DNA of 64,000 nucleotides from Lunularia cruciata (lineage: Eukaryota; Streptophyta; Marchantiopsida; Lunulariales; Lunulariaceae): positions 32,240,001 through 32,304,000 of the forward strand of contig OX419760.1 of assembly GCA_948567375.1 (NCBI GenBank), in the 5' to 3' direction. The position numbers were made by a program, and so were the translations under genes. Under the pieces are notes generated by a model. It saw only the letters and a list, made by a program, of their open reading frames with translations. It was not told the origin of the DNA and did not search any database. How positions within the stretch are numbered: position 1 is the stretch's first letter; each line of letters opens with the position of its first letter. This document shows, in pieces, positions 46,296-58,119 of the stretch.

Positions 46296-46838
46296 TTGGA
46301 TACTATAGGAGGTTCATCTTACAACAAGTCTTATGCATTGACCATCTATATGAAGAAGGGTGTAGATTACATGGTGATTTTGGAGGACAAGGAGGTTCTC
46401 AAAGCTTCTGAAGAGCTCAAGCAATCCCTTGTTGTAGCTCCAATTCTTGCTAAACCTGATTGGAGTAAGCCTTTCATCCTCTACACTGATGCTTCTAATG
46501 TAGCTATAGGATTCACTCTTAGTCAATTAGACCAAGATGGGCATGATCATCCAATAGCTTATGCTAGTAGGCAGATGGTTTTAGCAAAGAAGAACTATTC
46601 TATCACGGAGAGAGAAGGGTTGGCAGTGATCTTTGGTCTCAAGAAGTTTAGACACTTTTTGATTGGAGGGAAAGCCACCATTGTCATGGATCACAAGGCT
46701 TTGAAGTACATCTTCAACAAGCCTAATGTTGAAGGGAGACTGGCAAGGTGGATGATACTCTTGTTTGAGTATGACTACACCATTGAGGATAGGCCAAGAA
46801 AGAAACATGCAAATGCTGATTTATTATCTAGAGCCTAG
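46296..46838 (+). pseudogene. RNase H of D1
   Basis: A 180-codon frame in a different register from RT. It contains the RNase H blocks FILYTDASNVAIG, HPIAYASR, YSITEREGLAVIFGLKKFRH and VMDHKALKYI, ending ADLLSRA and a stop. The sequence after the stop goes straight into the 3' LTR, with no zinc-binding HHCC or DDE integrase core. Confidence 0.85.
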
Positions 46839-46926
46839 GATTAACCATGATAAGTTGAAGATATATCATAGAAGGTAGAGAGACCTTTACTTTCAGGACA
46901 AAGTGAAAACTTAGTCCGGGAGTAAA

Positions 46927-47607
46927 TATAACACCCATTTGTGCATGTGTGTGGTATTGTGATATTTAGCTTGGTATTACAAGTACTTGAGAAATATTAT
47001 TTATACAAAGATAAAGGATGGTTCTACATTAAACATGATTAGCTAGAGTTAGTCATAGCTAAGATAGAGGGGACCTTACTTTAGAGGAGGTAGAAAAGAT
47101 GAGCACCACTCTTTTGGATTCTCGTGTGTTGACTTGGTATTATTCATAGGTGTTTGGTTTTGAGGAAAGAGTTGAGAACTCTTGGGCACGCAAGCCTTTT
47201 TGTTTTGGATTCTTCTATAGTCCAAGGATAGCCCATGTGAAGGAATCCTTGACTTAGTGGTTGGGTCAAGATAAGATCACATGCTAGTAGAATATGCCTA
47301 TGTGATTGTATATTCCTTTCTACTTTTTGACTTTTAGCCTAGTAACTTGAGTTACTCCAGTAATTAGTAACTTTGGTGCATAACTATTTCACAAGTATAT
47401 AAACAAGGGGTGAGGAAGTAGTCATCATCCTTTCATTTGCAACTATCTCTTTCTCATTGAGTTCTCTAGTGAGCAATGTCTTGAGTCTTGGAGTGTTAGC
47501 CTTGGAGGAGTATGATGGAGTTGGGGTTCCTTGCTTTCTTTGTCCATGGTGCGCTACCATAATAGCCATTGGAGGTTCATCTTGAGTGAGAGATAGGCCG
47601 GCTCACA
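46927..47607 (+). repeat. 3' LTR of D1
   Basis: It begins TATAACACCC (decayed TGTAACACCC) and ends GGCTCACA. The TATA box is retained near 47396. It differs from the 5' LTR at roughly 27 positions by eye. Confidence 0.92.
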
Positions 47608-48532
47608 GGACATGAGTGGAAAAAGAAGATGGATTAGAAACAAAGGGTTTCAACTTGGAAATATGAAAACCAAGGTGGATTCATACATGACAAAGTAAGG
47701 CAAGGCAACTCGGTAAGCAATAGGAGATATGATTTAGGTGATATCAAATGAACTCATCAAATTAAGAACAAGTTTATGAACTTGGAGACCAAGTGTGAGG
47801 GGTATTTTACTAGAAGAAATCATGATCTTATCATTGAGTTGAAAGATGAGATCACAATGATGTTGATCCGCATATTGCTTTTGATGATTTTGAGCAACAA
47901 GGTAATGAGATTTGGCTTGTTGTAGGGAGTGGGATATTGTGGTCAAGAGGGTGGAAGTATTAGGAACATGCGATGGAGGAGTAGCAAGAAAGGAATCTAG
48001 AACAAGTTGGTCTTTGCCAAAATTAAGGAAGAAGGGAGAGAATCCAATGCTTGCATACTTGGAGTTATTGTAGGCTAACACAATAACCACAAGGCATCCT
48101 TCCTAATTAGTATGCTGAATGTTGACATAAGCATGAAGTTTATCTTCCAAGGTGCAAATGTCATGTTTGTTTTGCCCATTAGTTTGAGGATGATAAGTCA
48201 TGAACAAAGCAAACTTAGTGCTGAGTAGCTTGAAGAATGCTTGCCAAAATTTATCAATGAATCAAGGATGATGATCTGAGATGAGTACAAGAGGCATCCC
48301 ATGATGCTTGAAGACATTGTTGAAATAGATTTGGGCCAATGTTGGAGCATCCACTATATCAAAAGTTGATGCCAAATGGATTTGCTTACTAAGCTTATCA
48401 ACAAACACCATGATTGTTGTATGACCTTGCTTTATCTTTGGAAAGGATGTGATGAGATCTAAGCTCATGTGCTCACATCAAGCAATGGGATGTAAAGTGG
48501 TTGAAGGAGTCCACTCAACTTTTGGTTATTGG
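47608..48532 (-). pseudogene. Integrase piece of A3
   Basis: The minus strand continues A3 after D1. The open frame 48090-47734 matches the region after the DDE core in A5 (YNNSKYASIGFSPFFLNFG). The open frame 48468-48262 matches the integrase core (SLDLITSFPKIKQGHT, IMVFVDKLSKQIHLA, VLISD). It breaks off at 48532 at the A4 LTR. Confidence 0.82.
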
Positions 48533-49014
48533 TGCAATAATATGGAGTTTACTGACAAGTTAGTCAAGGCTAACAAAGTAGCAAATATGCCATATTAACC
48601 TAAAATATTCTAGAAGTATCTAGGAAGCTACTTGGTACCTTCCAAGTATTAGGTAACATGCATGCCAAGTGGTAACTTCTAGGAGGAAGCTTCTTGGGAA
48701 GCTTCTTGGCTAGCTTAGCTTGCACCCCAAGTAGGTAGCTTCTAGAAGGAAGCTTCTTGGGAACCTTCCAATTAGTTTAGCTTGCACACCAAGTAGACGA
48801 CTCCTAGGAAGAAGTTTCTTGAGAAGCTTCTCGGTTAACTTGGCTTGCACTCCAAGAAGGTGGCTTTAGGAAGTTTCATGAGAAGCTTCTCAAGAGCCTT
48901 GTATGCTCCCTATAAATACCAAGCTTATGCTAAGCATTCAGAGTTTCTCTCATTCAAGTGTCTCAATATGATCTTCCATTCTTCTATTTCTCTCCTCCGT
49001 CTTGGTCTTTTAGA
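48533..49014 (+). repeat. 5' LTR of A4 (482 bp, long form)
   Basis: It begins TGCAATAATATGGAG and ends CTTTTAGA. It holds four and a half tandem units with intact GAAGCTTCTTGGGAAGCTTC-type palindromes and CTATAAATACC near 48910. Confidence 0.88.
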
Positions 49015-49282
49015 TTGGTATTAGAGCAAGAATGAGATGGGTAGAATTTATGGACCACCAAATCTATTTACACCAAACCATTGGAATTTTCATGTCCAAG
49101 TACTACCCAAGCATCATTTCACATTGTTCATCATCTCACGCTTTAGGTAGAATTTTTTGGATGCAATCACCTTGTCTGATGAACCCTTGGTAGTTTTGAT
49201 TGTAACTTATGGAGAATGGTGGACATATTGCATCTATGTGTTAATTTAGATAAATTTTAGGTAGTTTGACAGAGTAATAGCC

Positions 49283-50205
49283 ATGGTGGTAATGCTTAAA
49301 ATTATCATTGTTATGCAATAACAAATCAAGCACCTTACTTGATTGTTGAAAGAACAAGACCATAAGCAACAAGAGCATGTAGAGAGAGCACCATTTTGAG
49401 AAGAAGAGAAGCAAATCCAATTTCTAAAGCCCAAGGTATTTGAAGGCAAGAATCTTCCCGGTCTAGTGAAGAATTTTGTGTTTGATTGCAAATGTTATTT
49501 TGAAGCTACAAATCTTCAAGATGAATGGAAATAGATTCTCTTAGCTTCCAGCCAATTGGATGGAGTAGCAAAGCTATGATGGTGGTTCCGAGTGGAGCAA
49601 GCTAAATGGCAATTTGATGCACCAATCTTGATATGGGTAGAATTCTAGAGTGCAATAATTGGTCAATTCCAAGCAATAAATGCCACATGAGTTGCACAAA
49701 ATAAGTTGGCAGAGTTGAAGTAGATTGGCTCTTTTAGAAGCTACATCATATAATTCCAAAACACCATAATGTAAATTCCAAATATATTGGAAGGTGAATC
49801 TCTAAATTGATTTATGAGGAGCTTGAAGTCACAAAATAAATAAGAAATGACTATGCAAGAGGCAAAACACTTGGAGGTAGCCATGTTGTTGGTTGAGCAC
49901 TTTGATTCCTTGGTTGCAACAACTTGGTCTTGACCTCAACCTCCGCAAAACCTACTAATACACTACACATAGGTGGAAGAGCTAGCTCCAATTGAGATTG
50001 GTGGTATCCAATGAAGACCACTTGGCATTGCAAATAGAGGAAAAATGCAACAAAATGATGGTTGTTTTTATTATTGCCAAATTGGACATCACATTGCTAA
50101 ATCTCCACTCAAGAATGGATGACCTCGACAAATCACCCAGATGGAGTTTGTGGAGTAAAAAGATCAAGGAAACAAGGAATCTTAGTAAGGGATTTTGGGC
50201 CACCT
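49283..50205 (+). pseudogene. gag remnant of A4
   Basis: It starts at the ATG at 49283 (M-V-V-M-L), corresponding to the A5 gag start. The region ends with a knuckle-like CFYYCQIGHHIAKSP (last Cys changed to Ser). It is broken by stops. Confidence 0.7.
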
Positions 50206-50273
50206 ACTAGGAACTTAATTAGCTCCAATGGGATTGAAGGCTTGACCTATGCAAGTTTTCTTCACTTGCAAGT

Positions 50274-53200
50274 ATGATAATTGATTTTGGTTGTAAGATT
50301 TTGGTTGATTTTGGAAGTTCAAAGAATTGCACATCTATGCAATTAGCAAAAGAATTGAATATTCCTATCAAGCCAGTAATTGGAAGTAGATTGATGATGA
50401 CGGATGGTAGAAAGGGTTCTACATTCTATACATTGCATCTTGCTACCTTTAAGATTGAAAAGGAGTATTTGGAGTGTTTGAGGTTTATAATGACATCTTT
50501 ACACTATGATATCATTTTAGGTTTGTCTTGGCTTGAACGTCATAAGGTTCAAGTTGATTGGAACTAGCAAAAAATTCAAGTACAACACTAAGGTAGGAAT
50601 TTTTGATTAGGTTGTCTTGCAACTTTGAGTAAAACACCTAAGAATAGTTAGTCCCAAGATGAGAAATTTGTCAAGAAAGCAGCCATAGAGTAAGCTTTGA
50701 AGGAAGGTAAGTCCCTAGATGAGAAGTTTGTCAATGAAGCAGCTATAGACCAAGCTTTGGAGGAAGATAAGTCTATTTTTGTGGTATGGATCAAGCTGAT
50801 TGCATAAGGAGAATTAGAGGAAAGTCAAGAGCCTCATCAAGCAATGCTTGATCAAATAGTTCAAGAGTTTACGGATGTGTTTTTGGATGATTTGCTAAAG
50901 GGATTACCCTCCAATTGTGGTATGCCCTTCAAGGTTGAGTTATTGCTAGGGAGTATTCTAGTGAGTAGACCAATCTATCAACTCTCACCAAAGGAGTTAG
51001 AGGAGTTGCAAACAACACTTACCAAGTTGTTGGAGAAGGAATTCACAAAAGATAGTTCTCCTTGGGGAGCATTGGTACTATTTGTTCCAAGAAGAATGGA
51101 GGACTTTGTTTCTATATTGATTATTGTGGGCTCAATAAAAAAATGATGCATAATGCATATCCTTTACCTTGAATTGATGACTTGCTTGATCAATTGAGTG
51201 GAACACAATACTTCTCCAAGTTGGATCTTTGTAGCGGCTATTGGCAAATCCCCATTGATAGGGAGGATGTGCAAAAGACTACCTTTTGCATAAGGTATAG
51301 GCATTTTGAATGGAGAGTTCTACCTTTTGGGCTCACGAATGCTCTAGTTGTCTTCATGGATTAGATGCATCGGATGTTGGATAGACTACTAGATTCGTAC
51401 ATGGTGGTGTTCTTGGATGGCATTTTAATCTATAGTAAGATGAGGCATAATACATAAATCATGTGTGGGAAGTCCTAAGGTGACTACGTAAATAGAAGTT
51501 TTATTGCAAGAAGTCAAAGAGTGCCTTTTGGCAAAAGGAAGTCACCTACTTGGGTCACAAGATCTCATCAAAAGGGATCAAGATGGAAGAAGAGAAAATC
51601 AAGGTCATTACTAATTGGCTTACTCCAAAGGATGTCACAAAGGTGCGAGCATTTAATGGATTGGCAAGCTTTTACTAACAAATTGTCAATAAAAACTTGG
51701 TATCTACTATTATGCACACATGATAGCACCATTGATTGACCTCTTGGGGAAAGAGTCAAGCTCTCAATAGACCGCCAAGCATGAAGAAGCATTCCAAAAG
51801 CTAAAGCATATGGTGTCTTCAAGACCCATTCTTCAACCATATAATCCTAAACTAACTTCCGTGGTTTACTTCAATGCTTCTAACTCTACCATTAGAGCTA
51901 TGTTGCAACTGGAATTCCTAGATGGGTTACATCCCATTGCCTTTGTGTCTCACTGATCAAACACCGCAAAAAGGAATTACTCTACATGAGATTCTAGGAA
52001 TGATATATACCATCAACGTATAGAAACATTATCTCTTGGGAAAATAGGTAATCATGCAAACCAATCACAAATCCTTATTGCAAACATTAAACTTGGAACA
52101 CATGAAGAGTCGACATCATTGATGGGAGGAACAACTACAATTGTTTGACATCAAACTTGAGTACAAACTTGGTCGGTTCTACTTCATTCTTGATGCCCTA
52201 TCATGATGACCTGATTTGAAAGCTCTTCCTCTCATCACGGTAGCAATTACAATGGTATCAATTGACTCCAAAGTCCAACTCAAGTTTAAGACCGCCTTAC
52301 AATAAGATCCTTTCTTTTAGATGATACAAGGTCATCTTGCAGCATGCGACAAAGATTACAACATCTTCTCCTTCAAGGAAGGCCTTTAATTCTATGAGAA
52401 CCAGATTTACGTTCCAACCAAGGGTGATCTCAGACTTGTATACCTCCAAGAAGCCCATGACTTACCAGTTGCTGGTCACATGGGTGCGGCCAAGACGTTG
52501 GGTACTCTCCAATACCAATGGTGGTGGCCTAACATGACACAAGATGTTTGAGAGTTTGTTTGATTGTGTGAGAGCTGCCAACGCAACAAGGCCAACAATC
52601 CAAAACCGAGTGAACTCCTTCAACCACTCCCAATTCCATTTGCTTGATGGGAACACGTGAGCTTAGATCTCATCATGTCCTTGCCCAAGACAAATCAAGG
52701 TCACACAATGATCATGGTGTTTGTGGATAAGCTTAGCAAGCAAATCCATTTGGCACCAACTCTTGATATCATGGATGCTCCAACATTGGTGCAGATCTAC
52801 TTCAACATTGTCTTCAAGCATCATGGGATGCTTTGTGTACTCATCTCCAATCCTCAATTCTCTTGGAAATTTTGGCAAGCACTCTTTTAGATACTCGGCA
52901 CCAAGCTTACTTTGTCCACAGCCTATCATCCTTAAATTGATGGACAAAATGAACGTGCAAATCACACCTTGGAGCATATGCTTTGTGCCTTTGTCAACAT
53001 CCACCATACTAATTGGGATGAATGTCTTGCAATTGTGGAGTTTGCATATAATAATTCCAAATAGGCAAGCATAGAGTCTCTCCTTTCTTCCTTAATTTTG
53101 GCCAAGATCCACTTGTTCTAGATTCCATTCTTGCTCCTTCTCCATCTCATGTCCCTCATACTTCCACCTTCTTAACCACCATATCCCAAACCCTCCAACA

Positions 53201-53740
53201 AGCCAAATCTCATCTCCTTGTTACTCAAAATTGGTAGAAACAATATGCGCACCACCATCATTGTGATCTCACCTTTCAAGTCAATGATAGGTTCATGCTT
53301 TCCTCTAGTAACCTACACCTCCTACTTGATACCCAAGTTTGTAAACTCACCCTTAATTGGATAGGACCCTTTGATCGCACCCAAATCATCTCTCTTGTTG
53401 CTTATCAACTTGCCTTGTCTTGTCACATGCGCATCCACCCTATCTTCTAGGTTTCCAAGTTGAAACCCTTTGTTCCTAACCCATCTTCTTTTTCTTGTTG
53501 TGCACAACCTCCTCTTCCCATCCCTATCAATGATCATGAGGAGTATGAAGTTGATCATATCTATTGCCACATTCAACAAGGCCATTGACAACATATAGAG
53601 TACAAGGTCCTTTCAAAAGGGATCCCATTCATGATGCCACATGGGAACCTCTTTCTCATCTCCAAAATGCACAAATTGCCATCCAGGAGTTTGAAGCTTC
53701 AATGGCAACAAGCACATCATCAACTAGCGGTGGGGAAATA
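50274..53740 (+). pseudogene. pol remnant of A4
   Basis: Protease 50274-50567 (VDFGSSKNCTSM, IILGLSWLER). RT about 50844-51470 ([47 protein letters not shown]). RNase H about 51.7-52.2 kb. Integrase zinc-binding region about 52.4-52.62 kb and core 52657-52890 (SLDLIMSLPKTNQGHT, VFVDKLSKQIHLAP). The C-terminus with the chromodomain is at 53.5-53.74 kb, including the open stretch DATWEPLSHLQNAQIAIQEF. Its last codons run through the polypurine tract, with the stop inside the 3' LTR. There are several stops and frameshifts. Confidence 0.8.
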
Positions 53741-53741
53741 T

Positions 53742-54165
53742 TGTAACAATATGGAATTTAGCAAAAAATTTAGTTAGGGCTAACAAAGTAGTGAATATGC
53801 CAACTTAGCCTAGAATATTTGAAAATATCTAGGAAGCATCTAGGAAGCTTCTCGGCTAGTTTAACTTGCACCCCAAGTAGGTAACTTCTAGAAGGATGCT
53901 TTTAGAAGCTTCCAACTAGCTTAGCCTGCATACCAAGTAAACAAATTTTAGAGAGAATCTTCTTGAGATGCTTCCCAATTAACTTGTCTTGCACTCCAAA
54001 AAGTGGCTCAAAGAAGCTTCTTGAGAAGCTTCTCAAGAGCTTTGTATGCTCCCTATAAATACCAAAGCCAAAGCTCATGCTAGGCATTTGAAGGTTTCTC
54101 TCATTCAAGTGTTCCAATGTGATCTTCTATTCTCCTATTTCTCTCTTTGATCTTGGTCTTTTATA
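53742..54165 (+). repeat. 3' LTR of A4 (424 bp, short form)
   Basis: It begins TGTAACAATATGGAAT and ends CTTTTATA. It lacks the first tandem unit that the 5' LTR of the same element has. Confidence 0.88.
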
Positions 54166-54708
54166 GGCTAGAAGCCAAGAGAATCTATTTTCATTCATCT
54201 TGAAGATTGGTAGTTTCAAAATAATATTCACAATCAAACATAAAATTCTCTATTGCACCTAAGAGATTCTTGCTTTCAAATATCTTGGGTTTTAGAAATA
54301 TAATTCTATCTTCTCCTTTTCAACTGGTGCTTTCTCTACATGCTCTTGTTGTTGATGGTCTCATTTGTCCAACAACCAAGTAAGGTGCTCAATTTGTTAT
54401 TGCATAACAACAATAACTTCAAGCATTGCCGCCATGGCTACTCCTCTATCACACTACCTTCCAATTTATCTAATTTATTAACACAAAGATGCAACATATC
54501 CATCATTCTCCATAAGTTACGACCGGAAGTACCAAAGGTTCTTCACATAAGGTGATCGAATTCAAAAAAAATTGCCCAAAGCATAAGGTGATGAACTATA
54601 TGAAATGATGTTTGGGGTAGTACCCGGATGTGAAAATCCCAATGATGTGATAGAAAAGGATTTGGTGGTCCATAAATTCCTTCCATCTCATTCTTGCTTT
54701 GATACCAA
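54166..54708 (-). pseudogene. gag start and leader piece of A3
   Basis: The reverse complement matches the family-A leader and N-terminal gag, ending at a reversed primer binding site (GATACCAA, 54701-54708). Confidence 0.75.
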
Positions 54709-55184
54709 TCTAAAAGACCAAGACCAAAGAGAAAAATATGAGAATGGAAGACCACATTGGGACACTTGAGTGTGTGGGAAACTCCAAATGCCTAGCATGA
54801 GCTTTGGCTTTGGTATGTATAAGGCACATACAAGACTCTTGAGAAGCTTCTCAAGAAGCTTCTTTGAGCCGCTTTCTTGGAGTACAAGCCAAGTTAACCG
54901 AGAAGCTTCTCAAGAAGCTTTCTTCTAGAAACCGCCTACTTGGCGTGCAAGCTAAGCTAGTTGGAAGCTTCTAGAAGCTACCTCCTTGGGGTGCAAGCTA
55001 AGTTAGTCAGGAAGCTTCCCAAGAAGCTTCCTCTTAGAAGTTGCCACTTGGCATGCATGTTACCCAATACTTGGGAGATACCAAGTAGCTTCCTAGATAC
55101 TTCTAGAATATACTAGGCTAATTTGGTCCATTTGCTATTTTTTTAACCTTGACTAACTTTGTCGTTAAACTCCATATTGTTACA
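54709..55184 (-). repeat. 5' LTR of A3, full copy
   Basis: On the plus strand it runs from TCTAAAAGACC to ATTGTTACA, 476 bp, with the expected tandem units. It is directly followed by a partial second LTR. Confidence 0.85.
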
Positions 55185-55392
55185 CTTGGTGTGCATGCTA
55201 AGCTAACAGAGAAACTTCCCAAGAAACTTCCTCTTAGAAGTCACCACTTGGCATACATATTATGCAATACTTGGAAGGTACCAAGAAGCTTCATAGATGT
55301 TTCTAGAATAATTTTTTAACTCTTGGCTAATTTGGCTTATTTTCTACTTCTTTAGTCTTGATTAACTTATTTATAAACTCCATATTGTTACA
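55185..55392 (-). repeat. Partial second LTR abutting the 5' LTR of A3
   Basis: 208 bp starting inside a tandem unit (CTTGGTGTGCATGC) and ending at a normal LTR edge (ATTGTTACA). The target duplication TTATG follows it, so this is the true outer edge of A3. The duplication probably arose by unequal exchange within the unit array. Confidence 0.82.
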
Positions 55393-58119
55393 TTATGGGA
55401 GGAGAGGGAGTACCATTAGAGACCTTAGATTATCAACTTGAGTAGCTTTTATATCTTGATAGATCATTTTTTGCACAAGCATTTTGTATTGCCCCTTGCC
55501 TCTCCTCAAGAAGCTTGTAAAGGATGGTATATGAGCATCTTATAGATTGCTTTTAGGTAGATAATCCTTCTAGTGGATTTACCAAGTTGTTTTAGGGGGC
55601 TACAATAATAGCAAGGACACATGGAGCATAAGATCAATTGCTATTAGAGAGATATTTTTGCATTTGGTTAGCCATACCATTGTCCTTTGATATCATTAAC
55701 ACTCCTTATAACATCTCAAACCACATCAATTTGGAGTAGCTACACTTGGAGGTTATGATGCTATATCTTTAGGCATCAAGGCACTCTTAGATATTCATTC
55801 AAAGTGTGTTATACTCTAGGTGGATGTTGAGAACACTTTTAATAATGTCTGTTGAGCATCCATCTTTAAAGAGCTTAGGGAGTCCATTGGAGAGTCTTAT
55901 TCCTTTTGTGAAGTCATTTATGGCTCTCTTGCTTCCCTTTACTACCAACATGGTCACAAGAGGGAGTCGCCATCTTGGAGTCAATTATTAGTACATGATA
56001 GGGAGATCCTTAAGGAGTACCTTTATTTTCCATGGCTCACTTTAGAGCTTTCTTATCTACTACTTTGGCCATGCCAAGTTATGTACTTCCTTCCTTGGCA
56101 AGCAATACACACATTGTAGGACCTATAGATCAGATTAGGCAAGCTTTGATCACTTGACTACCAAGCTATAGCTTTTAGGCTTGAGAGTCTAGGTGTTAAA
56201 GTGCAAGGCATGGTCCATTTCAAGTATCCTTCCACACCTTGAGCTTCCAGAATGGATTGCATATCACATCTATAAATGGAGTATGCATTCTTGGAGTGAT
56301 TGTAGGATCCAATGACCTTCCTCTATTTGGAGATCCACAAGTGGCATCTGGTATGCTCTTCTCTAGCATTACACGTCAACCAACTTACTTTCTTTGCACA
56401 ATTTTCCTTTCCTTGACCTCTTATCATGTCTAAGAGCTTTTGATAGAGGATTATGGGAGCCTTTGGTGATATCATTATACCATGGACATCCTACTGTGTG
56501 ACAAGGGACTTGGCATATAGACAAACATCTCCACTGATCTCATGTGGAGGGGTAGGCCTATTATCTATGGAGTAGATGACACCAATAGCATTTTTGGATA
56601 GTTGGGCTCTCTTGGCATCCCTACTTTCCTTCCAATTTGTGGTTGTTAATATGCCAATTTTGGAGACATATGTGACCAAGGTGGAGGGGTTCTTTGCTCT
56701 TCTGATGTTATTGCAACAAACAAGAGATGGTCTATCCCCACTAGCATGAAAGGCTTTCCATCATTTGCTTTACTACCATCAGATTGGACTAGAGGTTTGC
56801 AATCTTCCTTGATGGAGCAACATATGCTGCATTCTCTCTTAATTGACTTGTCCGTTCCTCATGCCACTAGAGCACCTCTTTGTTCTTTTGTTAGCAACAT
56901 TGCATGCTCTTGGATCCTAGCTTGACTATGCATTAGGGCATTTTGACTTGCACCAGCTACCTTCTCTACAACAATGAGGTTCTTGCCTTGGTTTGTTCCA
57001 CCCATCTATATCTTCATTACTCACTTATGGGTATGGTTCTACATTAGATGTAGTAACGGTCCATATGACATGATATCCTTTTGGAGGACAAAGAATATCT
57101 ACCCATGATGCCATCAGGCATATAGTATTTGCTATGATACGAGAGAGTGGATACCTTGCTTGAAGGGAGCATTTGCATGCTTTATAGACAACACATGTCA
57201 AAGCATACTTATACTTGGTTCTAGATGATCAAGTGATAGTGGTAGATGTTGTAGTTATAGATACTACGGGTGATGTAGTTTTGGAGGGAGTGATTACTCA
57301 TCCCTTGGATGTGCAGCAAGCAGAACCGTAGCATGAAAGGTCTCCAAGTATAGGGGTATGCAAGTATGCAACCAATGAGGTCACCTCTTTGTTCCTCTAG
57401 CCTTTGAGTTATATGGAACTATGGACATGGCTTTCAACACTTTGTCAAAGGTGCACAAGAGCTTATTATATTAGATATTAAGGGTACCACTCTCACTCTC
57501 ATACTTATCCAACCTTTGGAGAAGTAGCCTTTGGAATGAAGTGACTTTTGGTGTGAATTGAGCCATCGCTTTCAAGAATAATTTGAAATAGATTTGTAGT
57601 GAAATTTATTTTTGTTTTTTCTTGTCCATAGTATGCCAAAGGAGGTGACACTGCAATCTTGTGGGAGTAATTCTGTCTAGTAGGTTAGATAGGAAATAAT
57701 AAAGAACCATCAAATGTATCTCTTCTTTCCAATTCTAGCAAATTCCAACCTGTGTCATGGAGTGACCAACTTTTTCTTACCACTTTTACTATTAGTATAT
57801 CAATATTATATGGTCACAATAGTCTAACATATACTAGCTCATTTGCCACATATAATATATAAGTCTAATATACAATGATGGGTCCTTATGGTAGTAAGCA
57901 TATTTCTAGCTAAGAGCTTACAAGCATAAAATTGCTTAGAAGTTTGAATTTAAAAATATAAATTCTGAATTTTTTTTCTATTTTTTTCTAGATTCCTTTG
58001 TGTAAAGGTTACAAGCATACATTTATTAAGCAATCTGATTATATGTGATTATTAAAAATAATTTCTAAATAATTTCAATAATTTTCTATGTTCATTTGCA
58101 TATAATTTTGTAGGAATAT
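55393..58119 (+). mobile_element. LINE-like element of family L, middle piece with RT core
   Basis: It continues the 39390-40420 piece. A degraded RT is readable at about 55.8-56.5 kb: a VDVENAFNN-like block, then GDP*GVPLFSMAHFRA (about 56.0 kb). The catalytic box reads PSLASNTHIVGP (about 56.07-56.11 kb) where active non-LTR enzymes have ADD. GVCILGVIVGSND follows (56.28 kb). A C-terminal segment VTSLFL*PLSYMELW (57.38-57.42 kb) matches FVPLALKLYG of the minus copy. From about 57.6 to 58.12 kb the sequence is AT-rich and not assignable. It is inactive because of many stops. Confidence 0.65.

Larger units (their letters stand above)
41153..47607 (+). mobile_element. Ty3/gypsy element D1 (family D), integrase-less, nested in A3
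   Basis: LTRs at 41153-41834 (682 bp) and 46927-47607 (681 bp) are about 96% identical by eye. The leader starts TTTTTGGTTCCATTGTCGGG, resembling the primer-binding type seen in Athila/Tat-like plant gypsies. Internal order: pre-gag ORF (42692-43165), gag (43407-44649), protease (44662-44964), RT (45626-46279), RNase H (46296-46838), then only 88 bp to the 3' LTR. There is no integrase. The flanks share GGAC on both sides (a fifth base differs or depends on the LTR edge). A3 sequence continues across it. It must have depended on enzymes from other elements, or lost integrase. Confidence 0.88.
48533..54165 (+). mobile_element. Ty3/gypsy chromovirus-like element A4 (family A)
   Basis: 5' LTR (48533-49014), primer binding site TTGGTATTAGAGC (49015 on), degenerate gag and pol, polypurine tract (GGTGGGGAAATAT) and 3' LTR (53742-54165). 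The outer flanks ATTGG and GGCTA do not match, and the A3 sequences on either side come from different parts of A3 (integrase and gag). The insertion was therefore followed by deletion or recombination. Frames are broken throughout. Confidence 0.85.
40421..55392 (-). mobile_element. Ty3/gypsy element A3 (family A), rearranged host of D1 and A4
   Basis: Outer limits of a minus-strand element: 3' LTR at 40421-40902, then a reversed polypurine tract (TTTCCCCCACCGC) and the chromodomain region (40903-41152), interrupted by D1. The integrase region follows (47608-48532), then A4. Next come gag and the leader (54166-54708), a 5' LTR (54709-55184) and a partial LTR (55185-55392). The outer flanks are CTATG (40416-40420) and TTATG (55393-55397), a target duplication with one C-to-T change. 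Family-L sequence joins seamlessly across. Protease, RT and RNase H of A3 are missing, so a deletion accompanied or followed the arrival of A4. Confidence 0.82.

Noticed and set aside
57600-58119. A separate mobile element just before A5
   Set aside because: AT-rich sequence without termini, duplication or coding signal. It could simply be diverged family-L DNA.
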